A DNA stretch of 64,000 nt. Origin: Xanthomarina sp035306605 (GTDB lineage: Bacteria; Bacteroidota; Bacteroidia; Flavobacteriales; Flavobacteriaceae). The position numbers and the translations under genes were made by a program. The notes beneath the pieces are model-generated. The model saw only the letters and a list, made by a program, of their open reading frames with translations, had not been told where the DNA came from and made no database searches. The stretch lies in NCBI GenBank assembly GCA_035306605.1, contig DATGNR010000004.1; one strand, 5' to 3'. Below are positions 26,074-35,479 of the stretch, in pieces (position 1 is the first letter of the stretch; each line of letters starts with the position of its first letter).

Positions 26074-27756
26074 ATGATTAACGATTTTAGATATAAGAAA
26101 TGTTCTAGTTCAAGCTTTAATCATAAAGCTTTGAGCCTGTTTTCTGTGTTCTTTGTTTTTTGTTCTTTCGTTTCTTTTTCGCAAGACATTTCAACTTCCG
26201 TAGACTCCACAGCCATTAAAATTGGCGAACAGATAATTTATAATATTGAGGTGGAGGTAGATTCATTAGACTTGGTGGTTTTTCCGGAAGGCCAAACCTT
26301 TTTACCTCTAGAAATGATTGAATCTTTTGAAGTAGACACCACAAAAAAAGACACCAAATTTCTTCTTGTAAAAAAATACGGTTTAACGCAGTTCGATTCC
26401 GGTAAATATGCGATTCCAAGACAAAAAGTTCTTATTGGAGATAAAGCCTTTTTTACAGATTCGTTAAAAGTTATTGTAAATTCTATTGAAGTAGATTCAA
26501 CCAAACAAGGTTTATACGATATTAAACCAATTATAAAAGTTGAAAAAACGTCGGGAGGTTGGTGGAAAACCCTAGCACTAATAATTGGAATTTTAATTGT
26601 AGTTGGAGCTTTGTTGTATTGGTTTATATGGCGAAAAAAACCATTAACCGAAGAAGAGGAAATTGCCTTATTACCTCCTTATGAAAGAGCCAAATTAGCT
26701 TTAAAAAAGTTAGACGAAAGTAACTATTTAGAAAACGCCGAACTGAAAGAATACTATTCAGAGCTAACCCTTGCTATTAGAAGATATATAGATGAAAAAG
26801 TGTACGATCGTGCCTTGGAAAGTACCACAGATGAACTGATTTCAAGATTGAATCTTTTAAAAGAAGGCAATCAAATAGATTTAAGTACAGAAACGCTTAA
26901 AAATTTAGAGAGTATTTTTAAACGTGCCGATTTGGTGAAATTCGCTAAATCTGCTCCTGATATTGAGTTGGCTAAATTAGATAGAAATACTATTGATATA
27001 GAATTAGACCACGTTAAAGAAGTGCTTCCAGAACCAACTGAAGAAGAAAAACTTCTAGACGAACAATATAAAACAGAACAACTACGTAAAAAGAAACGTA
27101 GAAAAATAGTTGTAACAAGTCTAGTAGCCGTTTTAGTATTGATAGCTGTTTTTGTAGGTTTTGGAATGAAATATGGCTTTGGATATGTAACCGATACCAT
27201 CCTTGGTAATGAAAGTAAAGAGTTGTTAGAAGGAAAATGGGTGCGAAGTGAGTATGGTGTGCCACCAATAGATATTTCTACTCCTGTGGTATTAAAACGT
27301 GAGAATCCAACGGTTTCAGAAGAAATTAAAACGCAGGTAAAAACTTCAGCTTTTAGTTATGGTTCAATACAAGACAATATTCATATTAATGTAAGTACTA
27401 CAACCTTTGAAAATCAAGGTCAAGATGCTGAAAAGAAAGATATCGATTTACAAATAGTTGCTGCTGAAGCTATCAATAATCTTGAAAGAAATGGGGTTGC
27501 TGATATTTTTGTAAAACAAGAAGAATACTCAACACCAAATGGCGCACAAGGATTAAAAACCTTTGGTACATTAAATATTCCAAAATCTAATTCTGATGGT
27601 TATTATGAAGGAAATTATGTGTTGCTCCAATTTGTGTCAGAAAATAAAGTGGTATTGCAACAAATTTTACTGATTTGGAAAACAGGGGATACCTATGCAG
27701 AACAAATTTCTGAAAGAGTTATTAATTCAATAGAGCTTAAAAAAACAGATCAATAA
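26074..27756 (+). CDS. BatD-like membrane protein of the Bat operon
   Basis: A 560-residue envelope protein. A signal peptide occupies about 19-36 (LFSVFFVFCSFVSFS before Q), then a periplasmic beta domain to about 160. TM1 is TLALIIGILIVVGALLYWFI near 164-184, then a cytosolic helical module with Y-S-E-L-T-L-A-I-R-R-Y, and TM2 near 343-365 is VVTSLVAVLVLIAVFVGFGM. The final 180 residues form an extra outer domain I do not recognise. The helical module resembles the C-terminal part of the BatD gene later in the operon. Stop and next ATG share one base. Confidence 0.78.
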   Translation: MINDFRYKKCSSSSFNHKALSLFSVFFVFCSFVSFSQDISTSVDSTAIKIGEQIIYNIEVEVDSLDLVVFPEGQTFLPLEMIESFEVDTTKKDTKFLLVKKYGLTQFDSGKYAIPRQKVLIGDKAFFTDSLKVIVNSIEVDSTKQGLYDIKPIIKVEKTSGGWWKTLALIIGILIVVGALLYWFIWRKKPLTEEEEIALLPPYERAKLALKKLDESNYLENAELKEYYSELTLAIRRYIDEKVYDRALESTTDELISRLNLLKEGNQIDLSTETLKNLESIFKRADLVKFAKSAPDIELAKLDRNTIDIELDHVKEVLPEPTEEEKLLDEQYKTEQLRKKKRRKIVVTSLVAVLVLIAVFVGFGMKYGFGYVTDTILGNESKELLEGKWVRSEYGVPPIDISTPVVLKRENPTVSEEIKTQVKTSAFSYGSIQDNIHINVSTTTFENQGQDAEKKDIDLQIVAAEAINNLERNGVADIFVKQEEYSTPNGAQGLKTFGTLNIPKSNSDGYYEGNYVLLQFVSENKVVLQQILLIWKTGDTYAEQISERVINSIELKKTDQ

Positions 27757-28760
27757 TGTTTGAAGGAATTGAATTTGTAAATAAAGAATATTTCTGGTTG
27801 TTTTTATTACTGCCTATAGCTCTGCTTTGGTATATATTTAAATTCAGTAAACAAACGGCCGAGCTAAAAATATCTAGTTTAAAAGGTTTTAAAACTAGGA
27901 GTTCAATTTTACCAAAATTAAAACATGCTCTTTTTGTTATACGCTTGTTGGTCCTAGCCTTAATAATTACGGCCTTAGCCAGACCTCGTACAGTTGATGT
28001 GTCCACAAGAACAAAAACCACACGAGGAATAGACATTGTTATGGCTATAGACGTTTCAGCTAGTATGTTGGCAAAAGACTTAAAACCAAACAGACTTGAA
28101 GCCTTAAAAGTGGTAGCAGCACAGTTTATAAAAGACAGACCTAACGATAGAATTGGACTGGTTGAATACGCAGGAGAGAGTTACACAAAAACACCAATTA
28201 CTAGCGATAAAGCTTTAGTGCTTCGCGCTTTGAACGATATAAAATACACCACGACTATTGAAGGGGGTACAGCCATTGGAATGGGTTTGGCAACTTCAGT
28301 AAACCGGTTAAAAGATAGCCAGGCTAAAAGTAAAATTATTATCCTGCTCACGGACGGGGTTAATAATTCAGGATTTATTGAGCCTAGAACAGCTAGTGAA
28401 TTGGCTGTAGAGTTTGGTATAAAAACATATACCATCGGACTAGGAACAAATGGGATGGCTTTAACTCCAATGGCAATATTGCCAAACGGAGATTTTCAAT
28501 ACGGTAGGGCACAAGTGGAAATTGACGAAAAATTGTTAAAGGAAATAGCCGATGTTACAGGTGGAAAATATTTCAGAGCCACCGATAATAAGAAGTTAGC
28601 CGAAATTTACGAGGAAATCAATACCCTGGAAAAAACAGACATTGAAGAATTTAAATATTACAATTACCAAGAAAAATTTAGACCTCTAGTTTTATTAGCA
28701 GGGATTTTATTGCTATTTGAATTGTTATTGAGGTTTACCGTTTTCAGAAGTTTTGTGTAA
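27756..28760 (+). CDS. batA: VWA domain protein BatA
   Basis: A 334-residue inner membrane protein. TM helices lie near 10-25 (FWLFLLLPIALLWYIF) and 50-70, then a VWA domain with a complete metal site: MAIDVSASML near 92, GGTAIGMG for the threonine, and LLTDGVNNSG. A last helix (LVLLAGILLLFELLLRFTVF) anchors the C-terminus. The layout TM-VWA-TM is the BatA/BatB form. In the Bat complex it is thought to help aerotolerance and envelope stability. It is tightly joined to the preceding gene (TAATG). Confidence 0.9.
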   Translation: MFEGIEFVNKEYFWLFLLLPIALLWYIFKFSKQTAELKISSLKGFKTRSSILPKLKHALFVIRLLVLALIITALARPRTVDVSTRTKTTRGIDIVMAIDVSASMLAKDLKPNRLEALKVVAAQFIKDRPNDRIGLVEYAGESYTKTPITSDKALVLRALNDIKYTTTIEGGTAIGMGLATSVNRLKDSQAKSKIIILLTDGVNNSGFIEPRTASELAVEFGIKTYTIGLGTNGMALTPMAILPNGDFQYGRAQVEIDEKLLKEIADVTGGKYFRATDNKKLAEIYEEINTLEKTDIEEFKYYNYQEKFRPLVLLAGILLLFELLLRFTVFRSFV

Positions 28761-28886
28761 TAGCGACCAGTTGTTTTCCATCTTGTCCAAAGAAACTAAA
28801 CAACGGCTCTTTAAGAAATTAAATAAGAAAAGGAATACTAGCTAACAAGAAAGTTATGTTAGTTTAATGTTGGAATTTTTATAAAA

Positions 28887-29924
28887 ATGTATCAATTAGA
28901 AGAAAAAATATGGTTTTGGGTATTAGCGGTTATTCCAGTAATAATCCTATTCTTTTTGGTGCTTCAACTATGGAAACGCCAAACCCAAAAGAAATTTGCC
29001 GATAAGGAACTTCTAAAAAGACTGAGTCCAAATCAATCTCTTTTTAAAAGTATTTTAAAACTAAGCATTATTTGCTTGGCTATAGCTTCTTTATCTATAG
29101 CCTTGGTAAATCCCAAGGTTGGTACAAAACTAGAAACGGTAAAACGTGAAGGGGTAGATATTGTTTTTGCTATTGACGTTTCAAAAAGTATGTTGGCCGA
29201 AGATATTGAGCCAAACAGATTAGATAAAACCAAACAATTGGTAACCCAAATCATTAATAATTTGGCTAGCGATCGAGTTGGAATTATTGCTTATGCTGGA
29301 AAAGCCTTCCCGCAATTACCAATTACTACAGACTATGCCGCTGCAAAAATGTTCTTGCAGAATATGAATACAGATATGATATCCTCCCAGGGAACAGCCA
29401 TCAGCGAAGCCATAGAACTATCGAAAACTTATTTTGACGATGAGGAGCAAACCAATCGGGTATTAATTATTATTTCTGATGGTGAAGATCATGAAGAAGG
29501 TGCTGTAAAAACGGCAAGAGAAGCCTATGACGAAGGTATTAGGATTTTTACAATTGGAGTGGGGCAAACTAAGGGAGGCCCAATTCCTATTAAGCGTAAT
29601 GGAATAATTTCAAGCTATAAAAAAGATTCTAACGGCGAAACGGTGATTACACGATTAGACGAAGAAAACTTAATAGCCATTGCTAATGAGGCAGATGGTC
29701 TATATATTAACGGACGAAATACCAATGAGGTAGTTGAAACCGTTCGAGATGTTTTAAATAAAATGGATAAAACCGAATTTGAATCGAAACAATTTGCCGA
29801 TTTTAAAGACCAATTTCAATGGTTTTTAGCCTTTGCCCTGGCGCTTTTATTCATAGACATCTTTTTATTAGACAGAAAAACATCGTGGCTAAAGAAGCTA
29901 AATTTATTCAACGAGAACTTATAA
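28887..29924 (+). CDS. batB: VWA domain protein BatB
   Basis: A 345-residue paralogue of BatA with the same layout: helix near 8-27 (FWVLAVIPVIILFFLVLQLW), helix near 57-75, a VWA domain with FAIDVSKSML near 94, QGTAISEAI for the metal-site threonine and IIISDGEDHEE, and a C-terminal helix (FQWFLAFALALLFIDIFLLD). The 126-base gap after batA contains no gene I can support. Order batA-batB-batC is as in Bacteroides and Flavobacterium relatives, so BatA and BatB most likely form a heteromer. Confidence 0.9.
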   Translation: MYQLEEKIWFWVLAVIPVIILFFLVLQLWKRQTQKKFADKELLKRLSPNQSLFKSILKLSIICLAIASLSIALVNPKVGTKLETVKREGVDIVFAIDVSKSMLAEDIEPNRLDKTKQLVTQIINNLASDRVGIIAYAGKAFPQLPITTDYAAAKMFLQNMNTDMISSQGTAISEAIELSKTYFDDEEQTNRVLIIISDGEDHEEGAVKTAREAYDEGIRIFTIGVGQTKGGPIPIKRNGIISSYKKDSNGETVITRLDEENLIAIANEADGLYINGRNTNEVVETVRDVLNKMDKTEFESKQFADFKDQFQWFLAFALALLFIDIFLLDRKTSWLKKLNLFNENL

Positions 29925-30037
29925 TTGTGTCATTTTTAGTAGTTCTACCTAACTAACAAATTTTATAAAACCTTTAACTATCAAGCGTGTATCCGTTTTA
30001 TATCTTAGAGGTTGCTAAAAAAGAGATTAGAATTTAA

Positions 30038-30895
30038 ATGAAATATGTATTTGTTTATATATTGACCTTCATATCTGTTTCCAGCTTTGCCCAAGATAAT
30101 GGTAAAGACAAGGAGGCTTTATTGGCTTTGAAAAAGGCGAATAATTATGTGTATGAAGGCAATGAAAAAGTTAACGACGATTTTGTTGCTGCAGAAATGG
30201 CGTATAGAAAAGCGCTTTCAGAGCAGGCTTCATCTGTAGTTGGAGCATACAACTTAGGGACTTCATATTACCAAAACGAAAACTATACTGAAGCCTTGTT
30301 CCGTTTGCAGCAAGCAGTAAAAAATGCCACTTCAAAAGAAGAAAAACATAGAGCTTTTCATAATATTGGGAATATATTAATGAAGGAAAAACGTTGTAAA
30401 GAAGCTGTTGAGGCATATAAAAACGCATTAAGAAACGATCCTACAGACGATGAGACTCGTTATAATTTCGGTTTAGCTAAAGAATGTGCCGATCAACAAC
30501 AAGATGATCCAGAAGACGAGAACAAGGACGACGAGAATAGAGATAAGGACCCAGACCAGAATAAAGATCAAAGCCAAGAAGAACAAGAAGAGGAGCAGGA
30601 GGAAAAGAATCAAGACCAAGGAGATAACAAGGACGAAAATAAAGACCAAGGCGATCAGGATAAGAAGGAAGGAGACGACCAGAAAGAAAACGAAGGAAAG
30701 CCTAATGAGGATAAAAAAGACCAAGGCAATAAAGACGAAAATCAACAAGAGTCGCAACCAAAGCCTGGACAACTTTCACCACAACAAGTTAAAAACTTGT
30801 TAGAAGCTATGAATAATCAAGAGCAAAAAGTTCAACAGAAAATGAACGCCGAGAAGCAAAGAGGTGAGAGAATAGAAACGGATAAAGATTGGTAG
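30038..30895 (+). CDS. batC: TPR protein BatC with an acidic low-complexity tail
   Basis: A 285-residue periplasmic TPR protein. Signal peptide MKYVFVYILTFISVSSFA before Q. About 20-150 contains TPR helices (FVAAEMAYRKALSEQASSVV, AYNLGTSYYQNENYTEALFR, HNIGNILMKEKRCKEAVEAY). About 155-245 is a tail of Asp, Glu, Lys, Gln and Asn, likely disordered. The end (LSPQQVKNLLEAMNNQEQKV) is a short helix. It presumably binds the VWA proteins. The tail DNA is purine-rich on this strand, which creates long false frames on the other. Confidence 0.88.
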   Translation: MKYVFVYILTFISVSSFAQDNGKDKEALLALKKANNYVYEGNEKVNDDFVAAEMAYRKALSEQASSVVGAYNLGTSYYQNENYTEALFRLQQAVKNATSKEEKHRAFHNIGNILMKEKRCKEAVEAYKNALRNDPTDDETRYNFGLAKECADQQQDDPEDENKDDENRDKDPDQNKDQSQEEQEEEQEEKNQDQGDNKDENKDQGDQDKKEGDDQKENEGKPNEDKKDQGNKDENQQESQPKPGQLSPQQVKNLLEAMNNQEQKVQQKMNAEKQRGERIETDKDW

Positions 30896-30970
30896 TTAAA
30901 ACAGAAAGCAATCATTAAAAAAACATCCTTTTATGGAATAGTGTCCAACAATAAAAAAGGGTTTATTAAT

Positions 30971-32746
30971 ATGAAATTTATAAAATACATAACTTTATTT
31001 CTAATAGTTTTAAGTACAAGCATAGCTAGTGCTCAAGTTACCTTTGAGGCGAAACTAAGCAAAAAGAAATTGGGTATTAATGAAAGGTTGCGCATCGATT
31101 TTGAAATGAATAAAGACGGTGACAACTTTAACCCTCCAAATTTTGATGGGTTTAATGTTGTTGGAGGACCGAATCAAGCTGTTAGTACATCTTGGATAAA
31201 TGGAAAAAGAACGTATAAAAAAACATATAGTTACTTTCTTTCACCAAAACAAAGAGGGTCTTTTACTATAAATCAAGCCACTATCGAAATTGATGGAGAT
31301 ATTTATAAAACCACCCCTCAAACAGTCGTAGTTACTGCTGCTGTAGATAGACCAAACGATGATAATAATCCAGATGCCATTGCATCTAATAACATTCACT
31401 TGGTAGCTGAGGTGTCTAAAACCAACCCTTATTTAAACGAAGCCATAACTGTGGTTTATAAGTTGTATGTGGCACCAAATACAGGAGTCAGTAATTGGAG
31501 GGAAATAGATAATCCAAAATTTAATGATTTTTGGAGTCAGAATATAGATATTAAAGGTCTACAGGTGCAAAATGGTACTTATAAAGGGGAGGATTATAGA
31601 TTTGTGGTTTTAAGAAAAACAGTGCTATATCCACAGAAAACAGGGAAGCTGGAAATAGAGCCTTTAAGTTTAGATATTACCGTAGAAGTTCCAACAAACA
31701 GACGAGATATTTTTGGTTCAAGATTAATGGCGCAAGCGCATAAAACAGTTTCAGCAGGAAGCAGAACCATTGATGTTAAACCATTACCTATAGAAGGGAA
31801 ACCAGCCGATTTTACAGGAGCAGTTGGCGATTTCGAATTCAATGTTATTACTACAAAATCTGAATTAAATGCATCTGAGTCTCTACAGGCTCGAGTGGAA
31901 GTAAAAGGAAAAGGAAATTTAAGGTTGTTTCAACTTCCAAAGCTTGCATTACCTAGCTCATTAGAGGTTTACGAGCCAGAGCACGCAGAGAATGTAGTTA
32001 CCAATTTAGGTGGGATGCAAGGAAGTATTTCAGATAGTTATACCGTTGTACCACAATACAAAGGCAAGTATCCAATCCCAAGTATTTCATTCTCTTATTT
32101 CGATTTAAAAACAGAGTCATACAAGCAAATTTCTTCTGGAGAAATAGTAATTAACGTATTGGAAGGACCAACAAATACTACGGCTTCAGATAATAATATT
32201 GCCAATGTTAATAGTGGAAAACAACCGGTTGTAGTTAGTAATCAACAATTTGCTTTTATTAAAACAGATACTAATTTACAATCTGTAAACACTAAGTATT
32301 TCTTTAAAACTACAGGATTTTGGACAAGCTTATTGTTGCCGCTTTTAGCCATCCCATTAGCTATTGTTGTCAGAAAGAAAAAACAAGTTCGAGATGCTGA
32401 TGTTTTTGGTAATAAGATTAGAAAAGCTGATAAACTGTCCAGACGTTATTTAGGCGAAGCCAAAAAAGCCTTAGGGAATAAAGATGCTTTCTATGTAGCC
32501 TTGGAAAAAGCCTTACATAATTATCTAAAAGCCAAATTGCATATTGAAACTAGTGAAATGAGTAAAGATAGGATTGAAACCTTATTGATAGAAAGACAAG
32601 TTGATAAGGCAGTTGTTTTGGAGTTTACCGAAATTCTGGAGAACTGTAATTTAGCACGTTATTCACCTATGACCAATGTGAAAATGGAGCAAGACTATGA
32701 ACAGGCGGCTAAAACAATTTCAGAAATTGATAAACAAAGTAAATAA
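30971..32746 (+). CDS. batD: BatD family protein
   Basis: A 591-residue envelope protein. Signal peptide LFLIVLSTSIASA before QVTF at about 10-21. Three or more beta-sandwich domains follow, including AKLSKKKLGINERLRIDFEM and EAITVVYKLYVAPNTGVSNW as in oxygen-tolerance BatD. A transmembrane helix lies near 456-476 (GFWTSLLLPLLAIPLAIVVR), then a cytosolic helical module (SRRYLGEAKKALGNKDAFYV). The true start is ATG 30971; the in-frame GTG at 30941 only lengthens the n-region. It stands between batC and batE. Confidence 0.88.
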   Translation: MKFIKYITLFLIVLSTSIASAQVTFEAKLSKKKLGINERLRIDFEMNKDGDNFNPPNFDGFNVVGGPNQAVSTSWINGKRTYKKTYSYFLSPKQRGSFTINQATIEIDGDIYKTTPQTVVVTAAVDRPNDDNNPDAIASNNIHLVAEVSKTNPYLNEAITVVYKLYVAPNTGVSNWREIDNPKFNDFWSQNIDIKGLQVQNGTYKGEDYRFVVLRKTVLYPQKTGKLEIEPLSLDITVEVPTNRRDIFGSRLMAQAHKTVSAGSRTIDVKPLPIEGKPADFTGAVGDFEFNVITTKSELNASESLQARVEVKGKGNLRLFQLPKLALPSSLEVYEPEHAENVVTNLGGMQGSISDSYTVVPQYKGKYPIPSISFSYFDLKTESYKQISSGEIVINVLEGPTNTTASDNNIANVNSGKQPVVVSNQQFAFIKTDTNLQSVNTKYFFKTTGFWTSLLLPLLAIPLAIVVRKKKQVRDADVFGNKIRKADKLSRRYLGEAKKALGNKDAFYVALEKALHNYLKAKLHIETSEMSKDRIETLLIERQVDKAVVLEFTEILENCNLARYSPMTNVKMEQDYEQAAKTISEIDKQSK

Positions 32747-32805
32747 CGATTCCATATAGACAGCTTCTTATAAAACCTAATAGGAATTCTTATTTTTAGA
32801 AAACA

Positions 32806-33555
32806 ATGAAACAGATAATTTATAGCGTACTTTTTATATTTTCAAGCGTGTGCTTTGCTCAAAACACCTCATTGTTTGATCAAGGAAACGCACTTTATAA
32901 CGACGGAGAATACGAACAAGCCATTTTAAAATACGAGACTATTTTAGAAAATGGAGAACACTCCGCAGCTTTGTATTTCAATTTAGCAAATGCGCACTAT
33001 AAATTAAACCATATTGCACCTAGCATTTATTATTATGAAAAAGCCTTGCAGCTTGCACCAAACGATAAGGAAATCAAAAACAATGCAGCCTTTGCTAAAA
33101 ACATGACCATAGATGCAATTGGTACGGTACCAGAAGTTGGGCTTTCCCGATTTACAAAAAATCTTACCAATACCTATAGTTTTGATACTTGGGCAAAAAT
33201 ATCCATCGGCTTTATTGTGCTCTTTGTTGTGATGTTCTTAAGTTATTATTTCTCCTATTCAACAAATAAAAAGCGCTTGTCGTTTGTGGCTAGTATGACT
33301 TTCTTGATTTTAACCTGCCTTACCTTGACTTTGGCATTTCATAAACACAGTCTAGATGAAAGTGATAGACCTGCTATTGTTTTTGTTCAAGAAAGCCAAG
33401 TTAAAAGCGAGCCTAATTTACGAAGTTCAGAAGCTTTTATTTTGCATGAAGGAACCAAAGTTCAAATCTTGGATACCGTGAACAACTGGAAGAAAATTAA
33501 ACTTTCAGATGGTAAAATAGGTTGGATTAGTAAAGAAGATATTAAAGCACTTTAA
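32806..33555 (+). CDS. batE: TPR and SH3 domain protein BatE
   Basis: A 249-residue membrane protein that ends the Bat operon. Signal peptide LFIFSSVCFA before Q. TPR helices are at about 20-100 (LFDQGNALYNDGEYEQAILK, ALYFNLANAHYKLNHIAPSI). Two transmembrane helices follow: WAKISIGFIVLFVVMFLSYY near 128 and SFVASMTFLILTCLTLTLAF near 158. The C-terminal bacterial SH3 domain has VKSEPNLRSSEAFILHEGTK and GKIGWISKED. This order (TPR-TM-TM-SH3) matches BatE. A small inverted repeat follows the stop. Confidence 0.9.
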   Translation: MKQIIYSVLFIFSSVCFAQNTSLFDQGNALYNDGEYEQAILKYETILENGEHSAALYFNLANAHYKLNHIAPSIYYYEKALQLAPNDKEIKNNAAFAKNMTIDAIGTVPEVGLSRFTKNLTNTYSFDTWAKISIGFIVLFVVMFLSYYFSYSTNKKRLSFVASMTFLILTCLTLTLAFHKHSLDESDRPAIVFVQESQVKSEPNLRSSEAFILHEGTKVQILDTVNNWKKIKLSDGKIGWISKEDIKAL

Positions 33556-33570
33556 TGTTAATTTAACATT
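33554..33570 (+). repeat. Small inverted repeat at the batE stop
   Basis: AATGTTA-ATT-TAACATT overlaps the batE stop codon region. There is no good T-run, so it is either a weak terminator or a site related to the promoter 20 bases on. Confidence 0.35.
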
Positions 33571-33589
33571 AGGAAATTTTACAAAATTG

Positions 33590-33597
33590 TATATTTG
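33590..33597 (+). promoter_or_regulatory. Putative -7 element before the small membrane protein
   Basis: TAtaTTTG matches TAnnTTTG, 22 bases before the ATG at 33620, after the end of the Bat operon. Confidence 0.55.
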
Positions 33598-33619
33598 GCG
33601 TTCGTTTTTATGATATTGA

Positions 33620-33919
33620 ATGAATGAAGTTTCAATTTCAATTTATTTTACCTTAATTATCACCATTCTAATGGCAACGCCTTTGATTAGGAATGTGTTA
33701 GATAAATTTTTAGATATCTCGGTGCTTTTTAATGGGATTGAGGAGGAAAGAAAAGTCGGTAACGGTGTGGCGAAACAAAAAAGCACCCCTTTTTCCTTCG
33801 TTTATAACTCCACATTAAGTATTTTAAGGCTTCAAACAAAATATCATTGCTTAGAAAAATTAGTGGCGTATGACTTGGAAACAAAGATGATTCCGCCAAT
33901 TATAGAATGCAATATTTAA
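33620..33919 (+). CDS. Small membrane-anchored hypothetical protein (99 aa)
   Basis: I do not recognise this protein. The N-terminus (SISIYFTLIITILMATPLI, about 5-23) is one hydrophobic helix; the rest is soluble and mixed-charge, with a single Cys near each end. A promoter-like box at the usual distance and a sensible helix support a real gene, but the region after residue 50 has no obvious fold. It lies 41 bases before nhaA and may share its message. If false, nhaA simply has a long leader. Confidence 0.5.
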   Translation: MNEVSISIYFTLIITILMATPLIRNVLDKFLDISVLFNGIEEERKVGNGVAKQKSTPFSFVYNSTLSILRLQTKYHCLEKLVAYDLETKMIPPIIECNI

Positions 33920-33960
33920 AATACTAGGTTTTACCTAAGTCAACATAAGACCATAAATAT

Positions 33961-35277
33961 ATGATTAAAAAAGCCATTTTCTCCCCTATACAAAAGTATA
34001 TTAAGATTGAAAGCCTAAGTGGATTTTTATTACTAGGAGCAACACTTTTAGCTCTAATTTGGGCTAACTCGCCATGGAGTCATGTTTATCAAGAAATATG
34101 GAATTATAAACTTGGTTTTACAAGCGAATCTTTTGAAGTAAACAAACCTTTAATTCTTTGGATTAACGATGGATTAATGGCTATTTTCTTCTTTTTAATT
34201 GGTTTGGAAATTAAAAGGGAGTTTTTAATTGGTGAACTTAATTCGGCCAAAAAGGTGGCCTTTCCTTTAGTAGGTGCTATTGGAGGTATGGCGTTTCCTG
34301 TCTTAGTTTATGTGCTTCTTAACGAAGACCCAAACACAGCCCACGGTTGGGGGGTGCCTATGGCTACAGATATTGCTTTTGCTTTGGCTGTATTAAACGT
34401 GTTAGGAAATCGAGTGCCACTGAGTTTGAAACTGTTTTTAATGGCATTTGCTATTGTGGATGATATTGGAGCGGTATTGGTTATTGCTATTTTTTATAGT
34501 GGTAATCTTGAAATAAACCTGCTGCTAATTGCTTTTGCAATATTAGCCGTAATGTATTTTCTTTCGCATAAAGGTCTTTATTTAAAATACACATTCTTAA
34601 TTTTTGGAATTGTAATTTGGGTTTTATTCCTAAAATCTGGAATTCACCCTACTTTGGCCGGAATCTTACTAGCTTTTTCAGTGCCAATCCAACAAAATAT
34701 TTCCACAAAATCCTTTATTGAGTATCTGGAAACAATCACGAAAAACTTAAAATCAGCTTCGGTACTTCAGAAATCTATTCTTTCCAAAGAACAGATTTAT
34801 GAAATAGATAATCTCCAAACTTGGGCTACTAAATATCAGTCTCCATTACAACAATTAGAACATAGATTACACGATTGGGTAGCCTTTGTAATTATTCCAA
34901 TTTTCGCATTGGCAAATGCCGGAGTGTCATTTAATAGTGGACATGGATTAGACTGGGACTTAATTATTCACCTTATGTTAAGTCTTATTGTGGGTAATTT
35001 TATTGGGGTAACCACGGTGGTGCTTGTCTCTCAAAAATTAAAAATAATTACCATACCAGCAGATATAAATAAAACTCATATTGTTGGAGTGTCATTTTTA
35101 GCGGGAATAGGGTTTACCATGGCCATTTTTATTGCTAGTTTGGCTTTTGAAGGTGATTTGAAGTCCGTAGATTCTGCTAAAATCGGAATTTTAATGGGTT
35201 CTGCTATCTCTGCAGTTATTGGTTATTTTATTTTATTATACAATGCAAAACGGACTTCTAAGGTAAATCCAGTTTAG
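33961..35277 (+). CDS. nhaA: Na+/H+ antiporter NhaA
   Basis: A 438-residue, twelve-helix electrogenic antiporter that exports sodium. It starts with the typical SGFLLLGATLLALIWANSPW, and the ion-binding aspartate pair is seen in FAIVDDIGAVLVIA near 160. MATDIAFALAVLNVLGNRVP is the conserved helix IV region. A hydrophilic segment of about 50 residues lies between helices VIII and IX (EYLETITKNL to EHRLHD), as in other Bacteroidota NhaA. Sodium handling fits a marine habitat. Confidence 0.95.
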   Translation: MIKKAIFSPIQKYIKIESLSGFLLLGATLLALIWANSPWSHVYQEIWNYKLGFTSESFEVNKPLILWINDGLMAIFFFLIGLEIKREFLIGELNSAKKVAFPLVGAIGGMAFPVLVYVLLNEDPNTAHGWGVPMATDIAFALAVLNVLGNRVPLSLKLFLMAFAIVDDIGAVLVIAIFYSGNLEINLLLIAFAILAVMYFLSHKGLYLKYTFLIFGIVIWVLFLKSGIHPTLAGILLAFSVPIQQNISTKSFIEYLETITKNLKSASVLQKSILSKEQIYEIDNLQTWATKYQSPLQQLEHRLHDWVAFVIIPIFALANAGVSFNSGHGLDWDLIIHLMLSLIVGNFIGVTTVVLVSQKLKIITIPADINKTHIVGVSFLAGIGFTMAIFIASLAFEGDLKSVDSAKIGILMGSAISAVIGYFILLYNAKRTSKVNPV

Positions 35278-35479
35278 TTTTTAAAGGAAATCTAAGTAGT
35301 TAGGGGTGGTGTAGCTTGTGAATTTCAATAATTAAGAATTTGATTGTTAGCCGATTTCATTTGTGTTTTTAGCTAAATGAAATTAATTCGTCCTTTTTCA
35401 AGCATTTTTAGCTAATTTTAGCCAATATTTTAAAAGAATAGTTCGCAACGGTCTTTTAAGATAAAACAAAACACTTACG

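Noticed and set aside
30473..30803. Antisense hydrophobic frame and a shifted Arg/Lys-rich frame over the batC tail
   Set aside because: Both follow from the purine-rich codons of the acidic BatC tail. They lack starts with context, and the batC frame itself has a signal peptide, TPR and good ends.
35354..35383. Hairpin ATTTCATTT / AAATGAAAT in the leader of the carbonic anhydrase gene
   Set aside because: AT-only nine-base pairing with a twelve-base loop and no U-tract; expected by chance in AT-rich DNA.
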